8,010 nt of DNA. Source: Actinomycetota bacterium. GTDB lineage: Bacteria > Actinomycetota > Actinomycetes > S36-B12. A program made the position numbers and the translations under genes. The notes under the pieces are model-generated. The model ran no database searches. It was not told the DNA's origin and saw only the letters and a program-made list of their open reading frames with translations. The stretch is taken from NCBI GenBank assembly GCA_010029945.1, contig RGQW01000076.1:1-8010 (forward strand). Reading direction: 5' to 3'. Numbering within the stretch: position 1 is the stretch's first letter; every line of letters starts with the position of its first letter. Below, piece by piece: positions 1 through 5,529 of the stretch.

Positions 1-1
1 C

Positions 2-676
2 GTGGACGACGTCTTGGCGAACACTCCGCTGTTCTCGGCCCTGGACGCCCACGGCGCGGAGGCTTTGCGGAGCTCGCTGAGCGAGATGAAGGTTTCCAAG
101 GGCCAGGAGCTGTTCCACGAGGGTGAGCCTGGCGAGCACCTCTATCTGATTCTCGACGGAAAAGTGAAACTCGGCCACGGAGCTCCCGACGGTCGAGAGT
201 CACTGATGGCCGTCCTGGGGCCGGGTGAGATGTTCGGCGAGTTGAGCCTGTTCGACCCGGGACTGCGCACCTCCACGGCAACCGCGCTTACCGACGCCAT
301 CGTCCTCGCCCTCGGCAACGATCAACTCATGCCCCTTCTCGAGGGTCGCCCCGCTGTGGCTGCCGCTCTCTTGCAGGCCCTGGCCCGGCGTCTCCGTCGC
401 ACCAATGAAGCGATGGCCGACCTGGTCTTCTCGGATGTACCCGGTCGCGTCGCGAAAGCCCTGATGGAACTCGGCGAGAAGTTCGGGACCCTCACACCGG
501 ACGGATTGCTCGTCACCCACGACATGACCCAGGAAGAGTTGGCCCAACTCGTCGGGGCATCTCGAGAGACCGTCAACAAGGCACTCGCCGAGTTCGGTCA
601 TCGTGGATGGATAAAGCTCGAATCGCGGCAGGTTCTGATCACCGACGTCGAGAGGCTCGGTAAGCGCGCTCGCTAG
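2..676 (+). CDS. crp: Crp/Fnr-family cAMP-responsive transcriptional regulator
   Basis: This is a complete 224-residue protein starting at GTG (2-4) and ending at TAG (674-676). It has the same length as mycobacterial Crp and resembles it along its whole length, which supports the start although its ribosome site lies outside the window. Residues about 5-115 form the cyclic-nucleotide-binding beta-roll. The phosphate-binding cassette is at 78-93, with G79, E80, R89, T90 and S91. Residues 116-145 form the dimerisation helix, and T134-N135 sit where the adenine-contacting pair lies in Crp. The C-terminal winged helix follows, with helix-turn-helix at about 176-198 and the recognition segment S187-R188-E189. 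Family members bind TGTGA-N6-TCACA-type sites as dimers, and the mycobacterial protein is a global regulator that also binds DNA without cAMP. I found no convincing Crp site in the window. The gene converges on the MBL-fold gene with a 4-nt overlap. Naming as Crp rather than a generic Fnr-like protein is secure by similarity and synteny. Confidence 0.95.
   Translation: MDDVLANTPLFSALDAHGAEALRSSLSEMKVSKGQELFHEGEPGEHLYLILDGKVKLGHGAPDGRESLMAVLGPGEMFGELSLFDPGLRTSTATALTDAIVLALGNDQLMPLLEGRPAVAAALLQALARRLRRTNEAMADLVFSDVPGRVAKALMELGEKFGTLTPDGLLVTHDMTQEELAQLVGASRETVNKALAEFGHRGWIKLESRQVLITDVERLGKRAR
673..676. other. Palindromic CTAG shared by two convergent stop codons
   Basis: The tetranucleotide CTAG reads TAG on the plus strand at 674-676 (end of crp) and TAG on the minus strand at 675-673 (end of the MBL-fold gene). 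The two genes therefore overlap tail to tail by 4 nt. No intergenic space exists for a terminator between them, so each transcript must run into the other coding region as antisense. Confidence 0.95.
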
Positions 677-1491
677 GCGTTGTCGAGAAACTCGGTCTGC
701 GCCCGCACGGTCGCGATAGCTGCCGGTCTCACTTCCACCGGTATATCCGCGTACACGCGATCCACAATCTCTTCCACCGTGTTCGCTCCGGCCTTCATCA
801 CCGCAGAGATCTCATCCAATCGTTCGTGCCGATGCTTCAGGTACGCCTCGACAACGCCGTCTGGATCGTCGAGCGGGGGGCCGTGTCCAGGAAGCAGTGT
901 CGCGATCTCGTGCTCTCGACATTCGTCAGCGAGCGCCTGCAAGCTCGCGAGGTAATCCGCGAGTCGCCCATCGGGGTGCGCCACCAGCGTCGTCCCTCGT
1001 CCGAGCACGGTGTCGCCGGTGAGGATGGATGTTCCCGCCACAAAACACACACTGTCCGACGAGTGGCCGGGCGTCGGCAGGACCCGCACATCGGCTCCAT
1101 TGACCTCGAGCACAGCATCGTGCCGCAGGGTTCGCACATCGCCCGCGCCATCGTCGAGACGAGTGGCGTCCCAGGTATGTAGCGGGACACCGAGGTATCG
1201 GGCCAACTCGTGTGCCCCTTCAGCGTGGTCGATATGACTATGCGTCAGGACCACGGCTGTTGCTCGATTGTTTCGACGTTCCAACGCGTCGCCGATGGCG
1301 GCGTCGTGACCCCCGCTCAAAGGCCCGGGGTCGACGATGATGCACGACCCTGAGGCCTCCCCGACGATCCACGTATTGGTTCCATCCAGAGTCCACGCCG
1401 AAGGGTTAGGCGCCAGGACACATTCAGCCAGGTCAGACGTTGCACCCCCGGCCCACGGCATCGAGCTGCCGATCAGTGGGCGACCGCTCAT
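673..1491 (-). CDS. Metallo-beta-lactamase-fold hydrolase, LACTB2/glyoxalase-II-like
   Basis: The product is 272 residues. ATG at 1491 is chosen because it lies 1 nt after the stop of the upstream NUDIX gene and opens the recognisable domain; the open frame continues upstream to 1602, but that part is arginine-rich and overlaps NUDIX. The metal-binding HxHxDH motif is HSHIDH at 84-89. Further ligands are H143 in PTPGHSSDS, D160 in TGDTVLGRG, and H203 in PGHGP. These predict a dinuclear zinc site. The last 55 or so residues resemble the winged-helix tail of LACTB2-type proteins, whose characterised members are hydrolases or endoribonucleases. It corresponds to mycobacterial Rv3677c by position and sequence. 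The natural substrate is unknown to me; thioester hydrolysis or RNA cleavage are both possible. It is the last cistron of the four-gene minus-strand operon and is probably translationally coupled. Confidence 0.88.
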   Translation of the reverse strand: MSGRPLIGSSMPWAGGATSDLAECVLAPNPSAWTLDGTNTWIVGEASGSCIIVDPGPLSGGHDAAIGDALERRNNRATAVVLTHSHIDHAEGAHELARYLGVPLHTWDATRLDDGAGDVRTLRHDAVLEVNGADVRVLPTPGHSSDSVCFVAGTSILTGDTVLGRGTTLVAHPDGRLADYLASLQALADECREHEIATLLPGHGPPLDDPDGVVEAYLKHRHERLDEISAVMKAGANTVEEIVDRVYADIPVEVRPAAIATVRAQTEFLDNA

Positions 1492-1492
1492 C

Positions 1493-2143
1493 TCACGACC
1501 CCGACACCATCGGCGATCCGTCCGACTCTGCCCGATCGGGCCCGGCGACTCCGGAGACAAGCACGTCGTTGGTTTCTGCGTGCACGACATCCCACCGCCC
1601 ATCGAGGCGCCGCCGAGGAAGTTTGGGCACCGGAGGCGCTGTCGCTTGTCCGTCGACGCGTCCTGATGCCAACGCCTCCAGGATCAACACCGTCGGTCGC
1701 AACATGGGGAGGAGTCCATCCCGATGACTATCGAGTGCTTCTGCAGGGTCGATCCAACGCATGGCAACGGCTTCGGTTGTCGTGAGCCGTCCAACCTCTT
1801 CGGTGTCCGCAACAAAGAAAGAGACGTCGAAGCGTTGATCCTCCACTTCCGGCGTCACCCATCGATCGAACAAGTGGCACACAGGCACAGCGATGTCGAC
1901 TTCCTCTTTGGTCTCGCGAATCGCACACGCCAGCAGCGGATCGGCAGAAGCCAGATCGCCCTCGGAAACTCCACCTCCAGGAAAAACGTTCATTCCGGGT
2001 GCGAAGGACATCGTCATACTGCGCTCGAGAAGAAGGACCAATGCGCCGCGACGCAACACCACCGTTGCCGCCGGTCGCGCCACCGGAGGCGTCCACCGGC
2101 CATCTCTGGCGTGAACCGACTCCCAACGAGCCCGAACGTCCAC
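1493..2143 (-). CDS. NUDIX hydrolase, NUDT19/CoA-diphosphatase-like
   Basis: The product is 216 residues from a GTG start at 2143, which lies 2 nt after the RidA stop; no good Shine-Dalgarno is visible, so coupling to RidA translation is likely. NUDIX hydrolases cleave nucleoside diphosphates linked to another moiety. The box is recognisable at 56-84. It opens with FPGGG (54-58), followed by G62, D68 and R76-E77-x-x-E80-E81, which supply the metal-binding glutamates. It departs from G-x5-E-x7-REUxEExGU at D68 (usually E) and D83 (usually G). Just upstream, residues 37-57 contain LLLERS, then F47-x-P49-G50 and VFPGG, close to the segment preceding the box in NUDT19 and coenzyme A diphosphatases. 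CoA-ester hydrolysis is therefore a reasonable guess but not shown. The C-terminal 50 residues are proline/arginine-rich and probably lie outside the fold. Mycobacterium lacks this gene at this place in the cluster as I remember it. Confidence 0.85.
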   Translation of the reverse strand: MDVRARWESVHARDGRWTPPVARPAATVVLRRGALVLLLERSMTMSFAPGMNVFPGGGVSEGDLASADPLLACAIRETKEEVDIAVPVCHLFDRWVTPEVEDQRFDVSFFVADTEEVGRLTTTEAVAMRWIDPAEALDSHRDGLLPMLRPTVLILEALASGRVDGQATAPPVPKLPRRRLDGRWDVVHAETNDVLVSGVAGPDRAESDGSPMVSGS

Positions 2144-2145
2144 TG

Positions 2146-2607
2146 CTAGTCGGTGACTTCGACGATCATTTCGATCTCGACCGGCGCATCTTTAGGAAGA
2201 ACCGAGACCCCTACAGCCGATCGAGCATGGCTTCCCGCGTCACCGAAAATTTCGCCGAGCAGGTCACTCGCACCGTTGATGACCGTGGGTTGCCCCGAGA
2301 ACGAGGGGTCGCTCGCGACGAACCCCACGACTTTGACGATGGATCGAATGTTGTCCAGCCCGCCAACAGCTGCCGCCACCGCGGCCAGCGCGTTCAGGAT
2401 GCATACCCGGGCGCACTCCTGAGCTGTTGCTTCGTCTACTTCAGCCCCGACCTTTCCCGAGGCGATGAGCTCACCGCCCACAAGGGGCAACTGACCAGAG
2501 GTATAGACGTAGTTTCCACTGCGCTTCGCCGGGATATACGAGGCAAGAGGCGCCGCCACCTCCGGCAATTGGATACCCAGTTCCGACAAGCGAGCGCTGA
2601 ACGACAT
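2146..2607 (-). CDS. RidA/YjgF/UK114-family protein (Rv3678c-like)
   Basis: The product is 153 residues. ATG at 2607 is preceded by an AAGGGTGAG ribosome-binding sequence that overlaps the end of the DUF4177 gene, 4 nt upstream. The open frame extends to 2730 but that part is antisense-like and overlaps DUF4177. RidA proteins form trimers and hydrolyse reactive enamine/imine intermediates released by PLP enzymes. The key arginine is present (R129 in HARSAVGVSVLPKD), aligned with R105 of E. coli RidA. The downstream glutamate of PVEIE (E146) aligns with the water-activating residue. SGNYVYTSGQLP at 30-41 is the typical N-terminal strand. The protein is about 25 residues longer than classical RidA, as in the actinobacterial subfamily clustered with crp. 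It is probably an active cytoplasmic imine deaminase, though subfamily members without tested activity exist. Confidence 0.9.
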   Translation of the reverse strand: MSFSARLSELGIQLPEVAAPLASYIPAKRSGNYVYTSGQLPLVGGELIASGKVGAEVDEATAQECARVCILNALAAVAAAVGGLDNIRSIVKVVGFVASDPSFSGQPTVINGASDLLGEIFGDAGSHARSAVGVSVLPKDAPVEIEMIVEVTD

Positions 2608-2611
2608 CAAC

Positions 2612-2770
2612 TCACCCTTCGATCGGTCTCTTGAGATACGCGACAACGTTCTCAGCATTGGGCCCGGGAACAACTTGCACAAGTTCCCACCCGTCTTGCC
2701 CCCACGTGTCGAGGATCTGCTTGGTGGCATGGATGAGCAGAGGCACCGTTGCGTATTCCCACGTCGTCAT
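2612..2770 (-). CDS. Small DUF4177-family protein (Rv3678A-like)
   Basis: This is a 52-residue conserved small protein, read from ATG at 2770 to TGA at 2614-2612. Its hallmarks are the N-terminal WEYATVPLL strand (4-12), the central W23-G24-x-x-G27-W28-E29-L30 motif shared by DUF4177 proteins, and a C-terminal AYLKRP. I recognise it as the counterpart of the small gene between RidA and the ArsA-like ATPases in mycobacteria. Its function is unknown. It heads the minus-strand operon and lies back to back with the first ATPase gene. There is no Shine-Dalgarno; instead a TACCCT -10-type hexamer ends 7 nt before ATG, suggesting a leaderless mRNA. A longer open frame extends upstream to 3217 but overlaps the ATPase gene and has no family resemblance, so this start is strongly preferred. 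Confidence 0.88.
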   Translation of the reverse strand: MTTWEYATVPLLIHATKQILDTWGQDGWELVQVVPGPNAENVVAYLKRPIEG

Positions 2771-2829
2771 GCCGGCAAGGGTAGCCGGTGAGAGTGAGGC
2801 ACTCCGACCTGCGGCAATAGAGTGGAGCG
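2771..2829. promoter_or_regulatory. Divergent promoter region between DUF4177 operon and ATPase operon
   Basis: These 59 bp must hold the promoters of both operons. On the minus strand TACCCT (2783-2778) ends 7 nt before the DUF4177 ATG. On the plus strand TAGAGT (2818-2823) ends 6 nt before the ATPase ATG. Both fit the actinobacterial TAnnnT -10 consensus at the spacing expected when transcription begins at the start codon. I see no strong -35 hexamer on either side. A short inverted repeat, GAGTG-AGG-CACTC (2792-2804), lies almost exactly midway between the two -10 elements and could be an operator. The promoters are inferred; the motifs are directly visible. Confidence 0.6.
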
Positions 2830-3822
2830 ATGTCTCCCACCCTCTGGCCTGACGTGTCTTTGCACGTCGTCTCCGGCAAGGGAGGCACCGGCAAGACCAC
2901 GGTTGCCGGGGCGTTGGCGATGGCTCTGGCTCGCGATGGTCGACGAACATTGCTGATGGAGGTCGAGGGTCGTCAAGGAATCGCTCAACTGTTCGATGTT
3001 CCACCGCTTCCGTACGAAGAGCGCAAGGTCGCCGTCGCTCCCGGGGGTGGCGAGGTCTGGGCTCTCGCTGTCGATCCCGAAGACGCACTCCTGGATTACC
3101 TCGAGATCTTCTACAACCTCCGGCGCGCGGGATCTGCTCTTCGCCGCATGGGTGCTGTCGATTTCGCCACGACGATCGCACCAGGCTTGCGAGACGTTCT
3201 CCTGACCGGCAAAGCATGCGAAGTGGTTCGGCGCGCCGAGAAGCAGGCGGCCGACGCCTACGACGCCGTCGTCCTAGACGCCCCGCCCACAGGGCGCATC
3301 ACACGCTTTCTGAATGTGAACAACGAGGTGTCCGGTCTGGCAAAAGTGGGACCGATCAGGAATCACGCTGACCTAGTGATGAGTGTCATCGCCTCACCCC
3401 GGACGGCCGTTCACCTCGTCACCCTGTTAGAAGAGATGCCCGTGCAAGAAACCATCGATGGAGTTGCCGAGTTGCAGGCCGCCTCTCTTCCCGTCGGCGG
3501 GGTTCTGGTGAATATGGCGCGCCCACCGAGACTCACGGACATCGAAATGGATCAAGCCCTCACCAGAGGCTTACCGATCAAGGAGATCGAGCGAGGCTTG
3601 CACGACGCTGGCGTGACCTCTGACATCGAGCGAGCCGCGCACGTACTCGCCGGAGAGGGGCGCGACCATGCCCTGCGGATGCAGCTGGAGCAGCAAGAAA
3701 TTACCCGTCTCGACGCCCTGGACGTTCCCGTTCTTCAACTGCCATACGTCCCTGGTGGGATCGATTTGAGTTCTCTGTACGAGTTGGCGTCTGTGCTCAG
3801 CGATCAAGGAGCGTCGCTGTGA
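2830..3822 (+). CDS. bagA: ArsA/Get3-like ATPase, first subunit (BagA type, Rv3679-like)
   Basis: The product is 330 residues. ATG 2830 is the first possible start because an in-frame TAG lies at 2818-2820. It is a cytoplasmic P-loop ATPase of the ArsA/Get3 (SIMIBI) class. The deviant Walker A motif GKGGTGKTT is at 16-24, with signature lysine K17 and P-loop lysine K22. The switch motif DAPPTG lies at 150-155. The segment around 47-63 (EGRQGIAQLFDVPPLPY) closely matches mycobacterial Rv3679. It has one cysteine (C130), so it lacks the CxxC zinc site that holds eukaryotic Get3 dimers together, and it has no obvious hydrophobic client-binding helix. Mycobacterial homologues were named BagA/BagB for their Get3-like structure, and their clients remain unclear. 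The gene overlaps its partner by 4 nt (GTGA), implying coupled synthesis of a heteromeric complex. Older annotations call this an anion/arsenite-transporting ATPase, but no arsB partner is present here. Confidence 0.9.
   Translation: MSPTLWPDVSLHVVSGKGGTGKTTVAGALAMALARDGRRTLLMEVEGRQGIAQLFDVPPLPYEERKVAVAPGGGEVWALAVDPEDALLDYLEIFYNLRRAGSALRRMGAVDFATTIAPGLRDVLLTGKACEVVRRAEKQAADAYDAVVLDAPPTGRITRFLNVNNEVSGLAKVGPIRNHADLVMSVIASPRTAVHLVTLLEEMPVQETIDGVAELQAASLPVGGVLVNMARPPRLTDIEMDQALTRGLPIKEIERGLHDAGVTSDIERAAHVLAGEGRDHALRMQLEQQEITRLDALDVPVLQLPYVPGGIDLSSLYELASVLSDQGASL
3806..3811 (+). promoter_or_regulatory. Strong Shine-Dalgarno for the second ATPase gene
   Basis: AAGGAG lies inside the end of the first ATPase gene, 7 nt before the GTG at 3819. 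It fixes that GTG as the start and, with the GTGA stop/start overlap at 3819-3822, supports translational coupling. Confidence 0.8.
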
Positions 3823-4961
3823 CACCCGAGGCGCTGCACGTCGACGACATTCTCGATGACCCTTCGATTTCGATCATCGTGTGTACCGGAGCGGGCGGAG
3901 TCGGCAAGACAACCACGGCAGCTGCCCTCGGGTTACGAGCGGCGCAACGCGGCCGACACGTGTGCGTCTTGACCATCGACCCAGCTCGCCGACTCGCGCA
4001 GGCGATGGGGTTGACCGAACTGGACAACACCCCACGGCAGGTCACGCAGGACACAGGCGACGGCTCGCTCCACGCGATGATGCTCGACATGAAGCGCACC
4101 TTTGACGAAGTCGTCGAAGCGCACGCAGATCCCGAACGCGCGGCACAGATACTCGAGAACCCGTTTTATCAGGCGTTGTCATCGTCGTTTGCGGGTACGC
4201 AGGAGTACATGGCAATGGAGAAATTGGGGCAGCTGCACACGCAACCCGATGCCCCGTGGGACTTAATCGTGGTGGACACGCCTCCCTCCCGTAGTGCCCT
4301 GGATTTCCTTGACGCTCCCGCTCGCCTGGGATCGTTTCTGGACGGTCGCTTCATCCGAATACTCACAGCGCCCGCCCGAGGAGCCGGTCGCGGCTTGGGC
4401 AGGCTTGCAGCCGCCGGTTTCGGAATCTTTACGGGAGTTCTGGGGAAGATCCTCGGCGCTCAAGTGCTCACCGATGTCGGAACCTTCGTTGCGGCCATCG
4501 ATACGACCTTCGGTGGATTTCGGGAGCGTGCGGATGAGACGTTTCGTCTCCTTCAACAAGACTCCACTCGGTTCCTCGTTGTCGCCGCTCCCGAACCAGA
4601 CGCGATGCGCGAGGCGTCCTACTTCGTTGAACGACTCCGATCAGAGGACATGCCGCTCGGAGGGTTGATTGTGAACAGGGTTCAGGCCATCGACGTGGAG
4701 ATCATGACCGCGGAGACCGCCCTCGCTGCCGCCGAGCGGCTGACCCACGATTCGGGTGACGAGGTTTTGACGGCGCGGCTGTTGGCACTACATGCTGATC
4801 GATTAAGAATCCGGGAACGTCAACAGCACATAACCGAGCGCTTTACCGGCGCACACCCCGGCGTTGCCGTCGCCCAGGTGCCGGCTCTCGCAGGTGACGT
4901 GCACGACATGACTGGCCTGTCAGAAATTGGTGAACTCCTCTGCACGCCGCGTCCCGGCTAA
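3819..4961 (+). CDS. bagB: ArsA/Get3-like ATPase, second subunit (BagB type, Rv3680-like)
   Basis: The product is 380 residues from GTG 3819, which overlaps the stop of the first ATPase gene and has a good AAGGAG site. The P-loop is GAGGVGKTT at 24-32, with K30 for phosphate binding but alanine (A25) where ArsA/Get3/MinD proteins carry the signature lysine. TIDPARRLAQAMG (52-64) and the switch DTPPSRSALDF (153-163) follow, along with FAGTQEYMAMEKL (124-136), all matching mycobacterial Rv3680. Residues about 188-228 form a glycine-rich, hydrophobic stretch in the place of Get3 client-binding helices, so this subunit may be the one that contacts hydrophobic cargo. It has no CxxC motif. The expected role is as partner of the preceding subunit in a heteromeric ATPase. 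It contains three TTA leucine codons (3933, 4263, 4803). Its end converges on whiB4 56 bp away. Function by analogy only. Confidence 0.9.
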   Translation: MTPEALHVDDILDDPSISIIVCTGAGGVGKTTTAAALGLRAAQRGRHVCVLTIDPARRLAQAMGLTELDNTPRQVTQDTGDGSLHAMMLDMKRTFDEVVEAHADPERAAQILENPFYQALSSSFAGTQEYMAMEKLGQLHTQPDAPWDLIVVDTPPSRSALDFLDAPARLGSFLDGRFIRILTAPARGAGRGLGRLAAAGFGIFTGVLGKILGAQVLTDVGTFVAAIDTTFGGFRERADETFRLLQQDSTRFLVVAAPEPDAMREASYFVERLRSEDMPLGGLIVNRVQAIDVEIMTAETALAAAERLTHDSGDEVLTARLLALHADRLRIRERQQHITERFTGAHPGVAVAQVPALAGDVHDMTGLSEIGELLCTPRPG

Positions 4962-5017
4962 CACCGAGAAGCGTGCGTCTAGGCACCCAGCGTCAACGCC
5001 GTCAGCCCACCCGGAAA
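4962..5017. other. Convergent spacer between bagB and whiB4
   Basis: This 56-bp gap separates two convergent genes. I see a weak GTGC/GCAC stem (4974-4987) and no U-run, so no convincing intrinsic terminator on either strand. Termination may be Rho-dependent or occur inside the opposite gene. Confidence 0.5.
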
Positions 5018-5326
5018 CTATGAGGCGCGTGTGGGGGCGAAGATGTCGCGCCGCTCGTATTCCGTCTGCGCGGTCTCGAGTAGGTTCCGCCACGACGTCA
5101 CGTGAGGACGTCGGCGCAAAAGTGCGCGCCGCTCCCGCTCTGTCATGCCTCCCCAGACACCGAATTCCACGCGATTGTCGAGTGCATCCGCGAGACATTC
5201 GGTTCGGACTTCACACCCCATGCAGATGGCCTTCGCGCGGTTCTGCGCGGCGCCTTGAACGAAAAGAGAGTCGGGATCGGTGGTGCGGCACGCCGCTCGC
5301 GCGGCCCAGTCGGTGTCCATGGACAC
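5018..5326 (-). CDS. whiB4: WhiB-family iron-sulfur transcriptional regulator, WhiB4 type
   Basis: The product is 102 residues. The GTG at 5326 is chosen over the ATG two codons later because GGAGG (5338-5334) lies 7 nt before the GTG. The four cluster-binding cysteines are C13, C35, C38 and C44 (C-x21-C-x2-C-x5-C), which hold a 4Fe-4S cluster sensitive to oxygen and nitric oxide in characterised members. The turn motif GVWGG is at 56-60, followed by the basic TERERRALLRRRP segment expected to contact DNA. The stretch ACRTTDPDSLFVQGAAQ and VEFGVWGGMTER match WhiB4 specifically, and the position between the ATPase pair and PonA2 is the WhiB4 position in mycobacteria. It is shorter than mycobacterial WhiB4 because it lacks the N-terminal extension. 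Known roles of WhiB4 include redox homeostasis and DNA binding in the apo/oxidised form; regulation of the divergent penicillin-binding protein gene is plausible but unproven. Confidence 0.95.
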   Translation of the reverse strand: MSMDTDWAARAACRTTDPDSLFVQGAAQNRAKAICMGCEVRTECLADALDNRVEFGVWGGMTERERRALLRRRPHVTSWRNLLETAQTEYERRDIFAPTRAS

Positions 5327-5333
5327 AGGGTTT

Positions 5334-5340
5334 CCTCCTC
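5334..5340 (-). promoter_or_regulatory. Shine-Dalgarno of whiB4
   Basis: The minus strand reads GAGGAGG here, with the core GGAGG ending 7 nt before GTG 5326 and 13 nt before the internal ATG. This spacing decides the GTG as the start. Confidence 0.8.
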
Positions 5341-5375
5341 CACGTCGAACTGGACTTGCCCTCTAGTGGTGGCAG

Positions 5376-5381
5376 AAGGTA
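5376..5381 (-). promoter_or_regulatory. Candidate -10 element of the whiB4 promoter
   Basis: The minus strand reads TACCTT, fitting TAnnnT. A start about 7 nt downstream would give a leader of roughly 40 nt carrying the Shine-Dalgarno. The -35 position, 17 nt further upstream (5399-5404), reads TAGCCT and is a poor match to TTGACA. The AT-rich tract at 5411-5440 would then occupy about -42 to -71, the location of an UP element. This is a motif-based inference. Confidence 0.35.
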
Positions 5382-5410
5382 CGCCCCACAGCCCCCCTAG
5401 GCTAGGCTCG

Positions 5411-5440
5411 AAATAACTATTTTTAAATAGTTATTTTTTT
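5411..5440. repeat. AT-rich 26-bp perfect inverted repeat followed by T7
   Basis: Two 12-bp arms, AAATAACTATTT (5411-5422) and AAATAGTTATTT (5425-5436), are exact reverse complements separated by TT. A run of seven T (5434-5440) overlaps the right arm. There is only one G:C pair per stem, in a genome that is otherwise GC-rich. It could be an operator for a symmetric dimeric regulator, an UP element for whiB4, or a weak plus-strand intrinsic terminator. The nearly all-A/T stem and 2-nt loop argue against an efficient terminator. Confidence 0.85.
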
Positions 5441-5462
5441 GCATCATCAGACGCACCATCCG

Positions 5463-5472
5463 CCCCTAGGGG
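5463..5472. repeat. CCCCTAGGGG palindrome
   Basis: This is a perfect 10-bp palindrome whose left eight bases (CCCCTAGG) also occur at 5394-5401, on the other side of the AT-rich palindrome, 69 bp apart. It may be a protein-binding site; no known consensus is assigned. Confidence 0.5.
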
Positions 5473-5529
5473 AATCGGAGCACCAGGGGCCCTTTCTGCT
5501 ACACGACAGGTACGTTTCCGAGATACAAC

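Noticed and set aside
1999..2634. Plus-strand open frame of 211 codons
   Set aside because: It is antisense to the NUDIX and RidA genes, both of which show clear family motifs in their own frames, and is arginine-rich without domain features.
2786..2806. Possible Crp site between the divergent operons
   Set aside because: The GTGA-like half-sites are not arranged as TGTGA-N6-TCACA; the only real symmetry is the shorter GAGTG/CACTC repeat.
2771..3217. N-terminal extension of the DUF4177 frame
   Set aside because: The extension overlaps the ATPase gene antisense, is arginine/proline-rich and unlike any DUF4177 protein; the promoter and family start both point to 2770.
4962..5017. Bidirectional terminator between the ATPase operon and whiB4
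   Set aside because: Only a 4-bp stem can be drawn and there is no U-tract on either strand.
5397..5415. Possible IdeR/DtxR iron box (TAGGCTAGGCT)
   Set aside because: Only the left half resembles the 19-bp consensus; the right half diverges and total identity is about 11 of 19 bases.
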